Program-made: the position numbers and the translations under genes | DNA from: Ruegeria lacuscaerulensis ITI-1157 | Lineage (GTDB): Bacteria > Pseudomonadota > Alphaproteobacteria > Rhodobacterales > Rhodobacteraceae | Length of the DNA: 64,000 bases | Assembly (NCBI GenBank): GCA_000161775.1 | Contig: GG704596.1 | Location: 2,561,017 to 2,625,016 of the forward strand | Direction of reading: 5' to 3' | The notes under the pieces: generated by a model | What the model saw: only the letters and a program-made list of their open reading frames with translations | Database searches by the model: none | Told to the model about the DNA's origin: nothing | Shown here: positions 1 through 7,467 of the stretch, in pieces | Layout of the letters: each line of letters begins with the position of its first letter | How positions within the stretch are numbered: position 1 is the stretch's first letter

Positions 1-445
1 GCAGGTCGCGCATGGCGGCAAGGTCGGTCAGGCCGATCTGGTTGGGATGCGCGGCACAGGCTACGGACGGATCGCGCAGAATGGCGGCTGGGGACAGGTC
101 CCGGATCATCCGTTCCGTTTCCGGCTCGGTCAGTTGCGAAGATGTCGGCACCGGGATCAGCCCGACCGCAATTGCCCCCAGATAGACGATGGGAAAATCG
201 ACCGTATTGCCCAGGCGCATCAGCACGATGTCTCCGGGCACGAGGCCCGCGCGCAGCAGCCCGGTTCCGGTGCCCAGAACTGCGGATTTCAGCTGCGCAT
301 AGGACCAATCGTCCGAACTGTCGGCGCGCAGCACGGACAAAGCCACCTTGTCGGCCATGGCATCGGCACGGCGCAGCACATGGGCGGCCAGGTTGAACGG
401 CGTAGGGCAGGGCGGCGGCGGCCCCTGATCGAAGATCGACAACAT
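1..445 (-). CDS. Acyl-CoA synthetase (AMP-binding family), N-terminal part, runs off the left end
   Basis: The minus strand reads from an ATG at 445 with no stop to the window edge (148 codons). The protein starts MLSIFDQGPPPPCPTPFNLA and continues with the N-terminal pattern of adenylate-forming ligases: a segment equivalent to 'W-S-Y-A-Q-L' near residue 47, then 'GLVPGDIVLMRLGNTVDFPIVY' around residues 67-88 and 'LGAIAVGLIPVPTSSQLT'. This part of the family binds the acyl substrate; the P-loop-like TSGTTG motif and the C-terminal domain lie outside the window. It activates a carboxylate with ATP and CoA, substrate unknown. It is divergent from the cupin-type regulator at 511, 65 bp away, which makes that regulator a plausible local controller. 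Family membership is quite sure; substrate is not. Confidence 0.75.
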   Translation of the reverse strand, partial: MLSIFDQGPPPPCPTPFNLAAHVLRRADAMADKVALSVLRADSSDDWSYAQLKSAVLGTGTGLLRAGLVPGDIVLMRLGNTVDFPIVYLGAIAVGLIPVPTSSQLTEPETERMIRDLSPAAILRDPSVACAAHPNQIGLTDLAAMRDL

Positions 446-474
446 GCGCCTTGGCTATTGCCCTTCGTCACGCG

Positions 475-503
475 TTGCAAGCGCGCGGCGCTGGCCCTAT
501 AGA
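475..503 (+). promoter_or_regulatory. Promoter of the XRE-cupin regulator; predicts a leaderless mRNA
   Basis: TTGCAA (475-480), a 17-bp spacer and TATAGA (498-503) form a good sigma70-type promoter. The expected transcription start, about 7 nt past the -10, falls on or next to the ATG at 511. No Shine-Dalgarno sequence precedes that ATG, so the transcript is probably leaderless. The call is from pattern only. Confidence 0.5.
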
Positions 504-510
504 ATGACGC

Positions 511-1134
511 ATGACGAGCAAAGACCACAAATCCATCGTACGCATCGCCCGCGACAACGGAACCCGCACCGAACCCGAGCCGGTCGATCTGGGCGCGCGG
601 GTGCGCGAGTTGCGCAAGGCGCGCAACTGGACGCTGGAACAGGCGGCCAATCAGGCCGGGCTGGCGCGCTCGACCCTGTCAAAGATCGAGAACGGCCAGA
701 TGTCGCCGACCTATGACGCGCTGAAAAAGCTGGCCACGGGGCTTGAGATTTCGGTGCCTCAGTTGTTTACCCCGCCCGAACGGGACCAGGTGATCGGTCG
801 CATGGCGGTGACCAAGATGGGGGAAGGCGCAGCGCACGCCACCACGACCTATGAGCACGAGCTGCTGGCCGAGACTCTGACCAAGAAGCAGATGCTGCCT
901 TACCGCGCCCGCGTGCGGGCGCGGTCGATGGACGAGTTCGATGGCTGGGTGCGTCACGACGGCGAAGAGTTTCTGTATGTGCTCACCGGCGTAATCCGCC
1001 TGTATACCGAGTTCTACGAACCCGTCGAAATGCGCCGTGGCGACAGCGCCTACTACGACGGCAGCATGGGGCACAACGTGATCTCGGTCAGCGAGGAAGA
1101 CGCGACAATCCTGTGGGTGACGTCGCTGGCCTAG
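511..1134 (+). CDS. XRE-family transcriptional regulator with C-terminal cupin domain
   Basis: 207 aa. Residues about 28-83 are an XRE helix-turn-helix (VRELRKARNWTLEQAANQAG, then LARSTLSKIENGQMSPTYDAL). Residues about 115-205 are a cupin-2 fold with 'H-D-G-E-E-F-L-Y-V-L-T-G' and 'G-D-S-A-Y-Y-D'. This architecture is typical of one-component regulators whose cupin senses a small ligand. The gene is divergent from an acyl-CoA synthetase (start 445), suggesting local control of acid or CoA-ester metabolism; this is inferred from position only. The start at 511 is supported by a promoter whose transcription start would coincide with the ATG. Its TAG stop shares the palindrome CTAG with the stop of the convergent gene ending at 1131. 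Confidence 0.85.
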   Translation: MTSKDHKSIVRIARDNGTRTEPEPVDLGARVRELRKARNWTLEQAANQAGLARSTLSKIENGQMSPTYDALKKLATGLEISVPQLFTPPERDQVIGRMAVTKMGEGAAHATTTYEHELLAETLTKKQMLPYRARVRARSMDEFDGWVRHDGEEFLYVLTGVIRLYTEFYEPVEMRRGDSAYYDGSMGHNVISVSEEDATILWVTSLA

Positions 1135-1358
1135 CGGTGCGCCAGTTCGCGGTTCAGTCCTTCGGTGAACAGGAAGTCCTCGACCTCTTCATGGGCCTCG
1201 GTCATCGTCAGGTGATGGCGTTCGGCCAGATACGCCTCGAACCGTTTTCGGTCGGCTCTGACGCGCGCCATGTCCTGGTCACGCAGGTTCGGAAAACGGC
1301 GCTTGGCGCGGGCATAGGCCGCGCTCCAGTCTTGTGTCAAATCAGTCCAGTTCAACAT
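1131..1358 (-). CDS. CsbD-like small protein
   Basis: 75 aa starting MLNWTDLTQDWSAAYARAKR. The spacing of N-W-x-x-L-x-x-x-W, then A-K-x-x-F-P-x-L-x-D-x-D and the C-terminal L-T-x-x-E-A-x-E-E-V-E-D-F resembles CsbD-type stress proteins (short, charged, helical, usually 60-70 aa; function unknown). I chose the start at 1358 over an upstream in-frame ATG at 1439 because the upstream part (MPARILPASYAGVG...) does not fit the family. The gene is convergent with the regulator ending at 1134 and overlaps it by 4 bp at a shared CTAG. The family assignment is by resemblance and is moderately sure. Confidence 0.6.
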   Translation of the reverse strand: MLNWTDLTQDWSAAYARAKRRFPNLRDQDMARVRADRKRFEAYLAERHHLTMTEAHEEVEDFLFTEGLNRELAHR

Positions 1359-1416
1359 CTGCGAGTCTCCCGCGTTTCGGGTTTCAGGACTGCTCTTCCC
1401 CACACCAGCGTAAGAA

Positions 1417-1626
1417 GCAGGTAAGATTCGGGCGGGCATGACAAATTGTCGCAGGTAAGTCGCTGAGAGCGATGCTTCAGTTTCGAAGGGCCAGTGAGCT
1501 GCGGATGCGGCCCTGAACCGACCTCAGGAAAACTGATGCTGCAATGGTTCTGTCTGGCGGCGCGTTTTGCCAAGCCCTTCGGCTTGCGGCGTATTTTGGG
1601 GCGCCGGCCCGTCGGAGGCAGGTAAG
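1417..1626. repeat. Three copies of GCAGGTAAG in the 1.4-1.8 kb intergenic gap
   Basis: The 9-mer GCAGGTAAG occurs at 1417-1425, 1451-1459 and 1618-1626, always in the same orientation. The interval 1359-1841 has no convincing gene: the short open frames there have no family-like composition or ribosome site. It contains this repeat and the hairpin at 1811-1834. The repeat may be a regulatory element of the CsbD-like gene (reads CTTACCTGC on its strand) or chance. Confidence 0.35.
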
Positions 1627-1810
1627 TTCCGCAGTAGGCGGGTCCACGATCTTTCGTTGGGTCATGTTGATTCCGCAAAATCTGCGCGCTTGCTCAGAAT
1701 GTGGCGGGTGGCGCACCCAGTGGACCCTTATCTTGTGGTTGGCGGATGTGCCGATTCTTGCCGATCATCGGCCTCAATCCGCCTTGCCGGGACTGCAGTG
1801 CCGGAACAGG

Positions 1811-1834
1811 CCGCAGGGGCAGCTACCCCTGCGG
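1811..1834 (-). terminator. Hairpin downstream of the solute-binding protein gene
   Basis: CCGCAGGGG (1811-1819), a 6-nt loop and CCCCTGCGG (1826-1834) form a perfect 9-bp stem 8 bp after the stop of the minus-strand gene. There is no T tract, so it may be a processing or Rho-assisted end rather than a classical intrinsic terminator. Confidence 0.5.
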
Positions 1835-1841
1835 GCCGGGG

Positions 1842-3666
1842 TCAGTCTTCGTACCACCAGACGTCGGGCATGAATTGCGGCCCGTCGCCGTAGATCGGCA
1901 GGATTTCGGGATGCTTCATCTGTTTGACATGGGCGATGCGGCCGACGTCGAAACTCCAGATCGGAATGACGTATCGGCCCGCCGTCAGAACCCGGTCCAG
2001 GGCGCGGGTGGCGGCCACGAAATCCTCGCGGCTCTCAGAGGCCAGCATCGCGTCGATCAGCCCGTCGACGGCGGGCGAGGTCACGCCCATCAGATTGCGC
2101 GTGCCCGGCGCGTCGGCGCCTTCGCTGCCCCAGTACAGGCGCTGTTCGTTGCCCGGCGACAGCGACAACGCACGGCGGAACGGGGTCATGTCGAAGTCCA
2201 ACTCGGAGATTCGTTGGGTGTATTGGGCGTCATCCACCTTGTCGACGGTCAGCTCGATCCCCAGCCGTTCCAGCGCGCGGGCATAGATCTCGGCGATGGC
2301 GTCGACGTTCTGCACCACGTTCAGGCCGCCCTGGCTGATGACGAGGTTCACCTTGAACGGATGGCCTTGGGCGTTGCGGAGCACCCCGTTCTGGATGGTC
2401 CAGCCGGCCTGTTCCAGCAGGTCGGCCGCCTTGCGGATGTCCTTGCGGTTGCGGACCGAGGCGTCGCCTTCGGGCAGGTTATACCCTTCCAGCGCTCCGG
2501 GGGGCAGGTCATCGGCATAGGGCTGCAGCAACTCGGCCACGCGCCCTGTGGCCGGCCCGGGCTGCATGGCCAGATCGGACCCCGAGAAATACGAGGTGAT
2601 CCGCGGTTGTGCCCCGCCGGTGAAGGTGCCGTTGATGTATTCGAAGTTGAAGGCGAGGATCAGGGCCTCGCGCACGCGCCAGTCGCCGAACGGCGCGCGT
2701 CGGGTGTTCATGACCAGCCCGGTCATCCCCGACGGTTTCTTGTGCGGGATCTCGGTTTTGACGATGTCGCCCCGCTGGACGGCGGGGAAATCGTACTGCG
2801 TTTCCCATTTGTCGGCGTTGAATTCGCGGATGGCCGACAACTTGCCGGCCTTGAAGGCCTCGAACAGGACGGTCTGATCGCCGTAGAATTCGATCCGCAT
2901 TTCGTCGAAATTCATCGTGCCACGCCGGAAAGGGACATCATTTCCCCAATAGTCGGGGTTGCGCTTGAAGTTCACGAAACGCCCGGCTTCGTATTCGTCG
3001 ATCACGTAAGGGCCGGTGCCGATGGGAATGTCCTGCAGGGGCGCCTCGGCGAAATCCTTGCCCTCCCACTGGGCCTTTTTCAGGATCGGACGCAGGCCCG
3101 CGATCAGGACCAGTTCGCGGTCGGGCTCGTTGAAGGTGATCCGGACCGAGCGCGGCCCGGTCTGCTGAATGCTGTCGATCTTGGACCACAGACCGCGATA
3201 GCGCAGATGCCCCTGCGTTCCGAGGGTTTCGTAGGACCAGATCACGTCCTCGACCGTGACAGGGGATCCGTCCGAGAATCGGGCATTCTCGCGCAGGGTG
3301 AATTCCACCCAGGATCGGTCTGGCGCGGTGTCCATTGATTCCGCCAAAAGGCCGTAAAGCGTGAAAGGTTCGTCCCAGGACCGGCCCATCGCCCCTCGTG
3401 CGTCCAGAACCTCTCTGCCAGGGGGCGGTGCCTTTTTGCACGAACGGGTTCAAACTGTTAAAGCCACCGGTGTTGCCGAACACGACCTTGCCGCCTTTGG
3501 GCGCATCCGGGTTGGCATAGGGCAGAGACACAAAATCCGGTGGTAGAGCAGGGTCGCCATACATAGCTATGCCATGGGCCGAATCTGCGAGCGCTGACGT
3601 TACGGAGAGCGCGACGGTGATTCCCGCGATCACGGGGCGAAGCGGGCGAAGAAAATCGGGACTCAT
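1842..3666 (-). pseudogene. Frameshifted extracellular solute-binding protein, family 5 (YejA-like)
   Basis: The N-terminal part reads from ATG 3666: a signal peptide (MSPDFLRPLRPVIAG..., ending SALA) followed by HGIAMYGDPALPPDFVSLPY and NPDAPKGG, the hallmark of YejA-like peptide/microcin C-type binding proteins. It runs in frame to about 3415 (NPFVQKGTAPW). The rest (GRSWDEPFTLYGLLAES... to the C terminus WWYED, stop at 1842) is in another frame, entered near 3389-3415. The shift is net +1 or -2, and the ten or so residues around the join do not look like the family. Together the parts give about 608 aa, the normal length for YejA homologues. No permease or ATPase genes of the transporter are adjacent. 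It may be a real null allele or a sequencing error; the rest of the protein shows no decay. Confidence 0.75.
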
Positions 3667-3745
3667 TTTGGAAACAATCCTGCTCTGGCCTTATTTTGTT
3701 GGGATTCACCGTACCGATGATTTTTCTTATTTTCAAACTTTTAGC

Positions 3746-3774
3746 TTGGATGAAGGCGCGGAATTGCTTATAAA
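3746..3774 (+). promoter_or_regulatory. Promoter of the candidate sRNA
   Basis: TTGGAT (3746-3751), exactly 17 bp, then TATAAA (3769-3774). The predicted start is about 3781, just before two hairpins and a strong terminator. No gene on this strand lies between this promoter and the terminator. Confidence 0.45.
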
Positions 3775-3780
3775 GAATGC

Positions 3781-3856
3781 ACTGCTCGATAGGTTTCTTG
3801 CCTGTATGAAACCTGCCTCAATAACTTAACGCCCGCTTCGTGCGGGCGTTTTTTTT
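3781..3856 (+). ncRNA. Candidate small RNA, about 75 nt
   Basis: The span begins at the start predicted from the TTGGAT-N17-TATAAA promoter and ends in an intrinsic terminator. It can fold into a 5' hairpin with perfect 7-bp arms AGGTTTC (3791-3797) and GAAACCT (3808-3814) around a 10-nt loop (TTGCCTGTAT), a single-stranded stretch 3815-3827, and the terminator hairpin. The terminator points away from the minus-strand solute-binding gene (start 3666), and no plus-strand protein gene precedes it, so it needs an explanation other than mRNA termination. I do not recognise the family. No transcript evidence is available here. Confidence 0.45.
3828..3856 (+). terminator. Strong intrinsic terminator
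   Basis: AACGCCCGC (3828-3836), 5-nt loop TTCGT, GCGGGCGTT (3842-3850), then an unbroken run of T to 3856. It is active on the plus strand only; the complementary side has no T tract. It closes the candidate sRNA and also insulates bdhA (start 3980) from upstream transcription. The remaining 3857-3979 holds the bdhA leader, with GGAG just upstream of the ATG. Confidence 0.85.
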
Positions 3857-3979
3857 GCCTCGAGCCCCGAATTTCCCGCCCCGAAATCGCCGGTGTCCGA
3901 CCCCGGGTCATTCCCCGTTTATTTTGCAGGTGCAGCATGGCACTGTGTCGGCAAATCATGAGTCTGTGGGAGACCTCAA

Positions 3980-4753
3980 ATGAACCTGTCGGGAAAAACA
4001 GCAATCATCACCGGATCGAATTCGGGCATCGGGTTGGGCATCGCGCGCGAATTGGCCAAGGCGGGGGCCGATGTGGTTCTGAACTCGTTCACCGACCGCG
4101 ATGAAGATCATGCGCTGGCGGCCGAGATCGGCAAGGAAACCGGAACCAACGCGCGCTACATCAAGGCCGACATGTCCAAGGGCGACGAATGCCGCGCGCT
4201 GATCGAACAGGCCGGAGCCTGCGATATCCTGGTCAACAACGCAGGCATTCAGCACGTCGCGCCGATCGACCAGTTCCCGGTCGAGAAATGGGACGCCATC
4301 ATCGCCATCAACATGAACTCGGCTTTTCACACGATGGCGGCGGCGCTTCCGATGATGCGCAAGGCCGGGTGGGGGCGGATCGTCAACATCGCCTCGGCGC
4401 ATGGGCTGACAGCATCGCCCTACAAGGCGGCCTATGTGGCGGCCAAGCACGGGGTCGTCGGCATGACCAAGACCGTTGCGCTGGAAACCGCGCAGGAGCC
4501 GATCACCTGCAACGCCATATGTCCGGGCTATGTGCTGACGCCGCTGGTCGAGGCGCAGATCCCCGACACGATGAAAGAATACAACATGAGCCGCGAGGAC
4601 GTGATAAAGAACGTCATGCTCGAACGGCAGCCCTCGAAACAGTTCGCCACGGTCGAGCAATTGGGCGGTACCACCGTGTTCCTGTGCTCGGACGCGGCCG
4701 AGCAGATCACCGGCACCACGATCTCGGTCGACGGCGGATGGACCGCCTTGTGA
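3980..4753 (+). CDS. bdhA: 3-hydroxybutyrate dehydrogenase (SDR family)
   Basis: 257 aa. It oxidises D-3-hydroxybutyrate to acetoacetate with NAD+, a step of polyhydroxybutyrate turnover, in the cytoplasm. Visible SDR features: the nucleotide-binding TGSNSGIG at residues 11-18, NNAG at 86-89, catalytic S139, Y152 and K156 (SPYKAAYVAAK), and CPGYVLTPLVE typical of this enzyme subgroup. The C terminus ITGTTISVDGGWTAL is standard. Length matches the family. GGAG lies about 8 nt upstream of ATG 3980. It is followed after 28 bp by a patatin-like hydrolase in the same direction, a pairing often seen with PHB metabolism in alphaproteobacteria; a joint role is inferred. Confidence 0.88.
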   Translation: MNLSGKTAIITGSNSGIGLGIARELAKAGADVVLNSFTDRDEDHALAAEIGKETGTNARYIKADMSKGDECRALIEQAGACDILVNNAGIQHVAPIDQFPVEKWDAIIAINMNSAFHTMAAALPMMRKAGWGRIVNIASAHGLTASPYKAAYVAAKHGVVGMTKTVALETAQEPITCNAICPGYVLTPLVEAQIPDTMKEYNMSREDVIKNVMLERQPSKQFATVEQLGGTTVFLCSDAAEQITGTTISVDGGWTAL

Positions 4754-4781
4754 TCCGCGGCGCGCGCCGGGGCTGGCCGAT

Positions 4782-5810
4782 ATGGTAAAGCGTATCAATC
4801 TTGCCCTGCAGGGCGGCGGCGCGCATGGCGCCTTCACCTGGGGTGTGCTGGACCGCCTGCTGGACGACGAAGACATCGAGGTCGCAGCGATCACCGGAAC
4901 CTCGGCCGGGGCGCTGAACGGGGCCGCGTTCAAGGCCGGGATGGTCCATGCCGGTCGCGATGGCGCGCGTGAAACCCTGAACGCCCTGTGGGAGAGGATG
5001 GGCGCGGTGGGCGACATGCGCATCGCCAACTGGCTGGCCGGGATGGAGCCCGCCCAGATCGCGCAGGCGATGGAGTATTCCCTGCCGTTCTCGGTGGCCG
5101 ATACCTGGTCGCGGATGGTGTCGCCCTATGCCTACGGGCCGTTCTACCGCAATCCGCTGGCCCCGGTGGTCGAGGCTTTTGACTTTGGCGAGGTCTGCGC
5201 CGATCAGGGGCCGCGCCTGTTCGTCTGCGCCACCTGCGTGCGCAGTGGCAAGATCCGGGTGTTCACGGGCGATGAGGTGACGACCGACGCGATCCTCGCC
5301 TCGGCCTGCCTGCCGAACCTGTTCCAGGCGGTTGAAATCCACGACCCCGAAACCGGCCGGACCGAAGCCTATTGGGATGGCGGCTATACCGGCAACCCGG
5401 CGCTGTTTCCGCTGTTCAACGCGGGCCTGCCCGAGGATGTGGTGATCGTGAACATCAACCCGCTGGAGCGCGACGAGGTTCCCAAGACCCCGCAGCAGAT
5501 TCAGAACCGGATCAACGAGATCAGCTTCAATTCGTCCCTTCTGCGCGAGCTTCGGGCGATCAACTTCGTGCAGCGCATGCTGGCCGAGGGCAAATTGACG
5601 GCGGGCGAAATGAGCCGGGTCTTCGTGCACATGATTGCCGATGATGCCTTGATGAACAGCCTGTCGGTGGCGACCAAGACGGTGCCCAACCCGGTGGTTC
5701 TGCACAGTCTGAAACAGGCCGGACGGGCCGCGGCCGACCGGTTTCTGGCCGATCACAAACCCGATCTGGGTGCACGCAGCACGGTCGACCTGCCCGAGAT
5801 GTTCGGCTGA
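4782..5810 (+). CDS. Patatin-like phospholipase / lipid hydrolase
   Basis: 342 aa. The patatin fold is marked by the oxyanion-hole glycine loop GGGAHG (residues 11-16), the nucleophile elbow GTSAG with S41, and the catalytic aspartate D199 in DGG. These define a Ser-Asp dyad acyl hydrolase acting on lipids or related esters. There is no signal peptide, so it is probably cytoplasmic. It lies 28 bp downstream of bdhA and probably shares its transcript; a role in storage-granule or membrane lipid turnover is inferred from this context. Its TGA stop (5808-5810) abuts the stop of the convergent DUF502 gene at 5811 with no gap. Confidence 0.82.
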   Translation: MVKRINLALQGGGAHGAFTWGVLDRLLDDEDIEVAAITGTSAGALNGAAFKAGMVHAGRDGARETLNALWERMGAVGDMRIANWLAGMEPAQIAQAMEYSLPFSVADTWSRMVSPYAYGPFYRNPLAPVVEAFDFGEVCADQGPRLFVCATCVRSGKIRVFTGDEVTTDAILASACLPNLFQAVEIHDPETGRTEAYWDGGYTGNPALFPLFNAGLPEDVVIVNINPLERDEVPKTPQQIQNRINEISFNSSLLRELRAINFVQRMLAEGKLTAGEMSRVFVHMIADDALMNSLSVATKTVPNPVVLHSLKQAGRAAADRFLADHKPDLGARSTVDLPEMFG

Positions 5811-6488
5811 TCACTCGGGCGGCTGGGTTGGGTCTTTCTGGTTCGGATAGACCAGCCCGGCCGAGATCACCAGCTTGGCGGCATCTTCGATCGTCATGTC
5901 CAGCAGGATCACGTCTTCCTCGGGGAAGAACAGCAGAAAGCCCGAAGTCGGGTTCGGCGTGGTCGGGATGAACACGCTCAGCAGGCCGCCGCCGGTTTCG
6001 GCGCGTTTGTTGATCTCGCCCTTGGCCTCGGTCGAGACGAAGCCGATGGCCCAGATGCCGCGGCGAGGATACTGGACAAGGCAGGCTTTCTCGAACGACC
6101 GCTCGGTCTGGGCAAAAACGGTTTCCGAGATCTGCTTGATCCCGGAATAGATCGACCTGACGACGGGCATCCGGTTGACCAGACCTTCGGCGAAGTGGAT
6201 CAGCGAACGGCCAAGGATGCCCTTGGCGATCCAGCCGACCAGGATCGTGAAGATCAGGAAGAACACCACACCCACGCCGCGCAGGTTGATGCCCACATAT
6301 TGCTCGGGCCGGAACTGGTGCGGGATCAGGGGCAGAACCGCGCTGTCGATCCAGCCGACCACCGACAGGATCAGCCACAGCGTCAGCCAGACCGGTGCGA
6401 TGACGACGATACCCGTCAGAAACGACGCGCGTAGCCGCGACAGCAGGCCGGGGCGACGGTGGGGTTCTTCATCAAACGGTGTGTTCAT
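5811..6488 (-). CDS. DUF502 family membrane protein
   Basis: 225 aa. Two strong transmembrane segments: about residues 24-46 (FLTGIVVIAPVWLTLWLILSV) and 69-91 (RGVGVVFFLIFTILVGWIAKG). These are followed by the family's conserved soluble part: G-R-S-L-I-H-F-A-E-G-L-V-N-R-M-P-V-V-R-S-I-Y, then PTTPNPTSG and E-E-D-V-I-L-L-D-M-T. This is the standard DUF502 layout; the biochemical function is unknown. It is convergent and directly adjacent to the patatin gene. A second start inside is unlikely because the N-terminal charged stretch is normal for the family. Confidence 0.85.
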   Translation of the reverse strand: MNTPFDEEPHRRPGLLSRLRASFLTGIVVIAPVWLTLWLILSVVGWIDSAVLPLIPHQFRPEQYVGINLRGVGVVFFLIFTILVGWIAKGILGRSLIHFAEGLVNRMPVVRSIYSGIKQISETVFAQTERSFEKACLVQYPRRGIWAIGFVSTEAKGEINKRAETGGGLLSVFIPTTPNPTSGFLLFFPEEDVILLDMTIEDAAKLVISAGLVYPNQKDPTQPPE

Positions 6489-6558
6489 CGCGGTTCCGAG
6501 CGGTTTGCGGATTCAGTTAATCAGTCCGGCGCCTTGGTACAATAGGTCCGTTTGACGT

Positions 6559-7467
6559 TCAGTCAGCCTGTTCCTTCAACGCCTTGGCGATACCAGCCGC
6601 AAGGCGGGCATTGTTGCGCACCAGGGCGATGTTGGCGGTCAGGGATCGGCCCTCGGTCCGCTCGTAGATGCGCTGCAGAAGATAGGGCGTGACGGCCTTG
6701 CCGGTGATGCGATGCGCTTCGGCGTCCTGCTGGGCCGAGGCGATGATCGGGTCCAGTTCCTCGGACGGGATCTGATCGGCCAGCGGGATCGGGTTGGCCA
6801 CCAGTTGCCCGCCGGGCAGACCCAGCGCGCGGCGCGTCGCATGGGCCTTGGCGATCTGCTCGGCCGTGTCCATCCGCAGGGGCGCGGCAAAGGGCGACTT
6901 GGCTGACCAGAAGGCCGGGAATTCATCCTGCCCATGGGCGATGACCGGCACGCCCAGCGTCTCCAGCACTTCGAGCGTTTTGGCCAGATCGAGGATGGCC
7001 TTGGCCCCGGCAGCCACGACGGTGACTGGGGTCTGCGCCAGTTCGTGCAGGTCGGCCGAGATGTCAAAGCTGGTTTCCGCACCGCGATGCACCCCGCCGA
7101 TTCCGCCGGTGGCAAAGACCTCGATCCCTGCGAAATGGGCGGCGATCATCGTGGCGGCAACGGTCGTGGCCCGGTCCCGCCCGAAGCGATACAGGCGGCC
7201 ATGTCCGCGCGCGAGATCTGGCCACGCCTGCGCTGTCCCAGATCTTCAGCTGATCGGGTTCCAGCCCCACATGCAACCGACTTCGATCACCGCGATGGTG
7301 GCGGAAACCGCGCCCGCGTCGCGGATGTCGTGCTCAACCTGGGCCGCCACCTCGATGTTCTGCGGGTAGGGCATGCCGTGGGTGATGATGGTGCTTTCCA
7401 GGGCAACGATGGGGGTTCCGTCGTCCTTGGCCGCGCGCACTTCGGCGGAATACTGGATGTCGATCAC
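6559..7467 (-). pseudogene. psuG: Pseudouridine-5'-phosphate glycosidase, interrupted
   Basis: The enzyme reversibly cleaves pseudouridine 5'-phosphate to uracil and ribose 5-phosphate. The reading starts at GTG 7467 (overlapping the upstream kinase stop as GTGA) with VALESTIITHGMPYPQN, the PsuG N-terminal signature, and resumes with AATMIAAHFAGIEVFATGGIGGVHRGAETSFDIS through to the end at 6559. Between about 7280 and 7176 the frame is lost and a TGA is met. Restoring one base near 7279, one near 7217 and one near 7180 recovers EGRLHVGLEPDQLKI, VAKISRADMAACIASG and RDRATTVAATM. Because three single-base losses add up to one codon, the frame before and after is the same. As written, no full enzyme is made. 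Clustered sequencing errors are as likely as true decay. Confidence 0.8.

Noticed and set aside
3921-3941. Repeated TGCAG words upstream of bdhA as a possible PhaR site
   Set aside because: The spacing does not give the CTGC-N3-GCAG palindrome known for PhaR; only a direct repeat remains.
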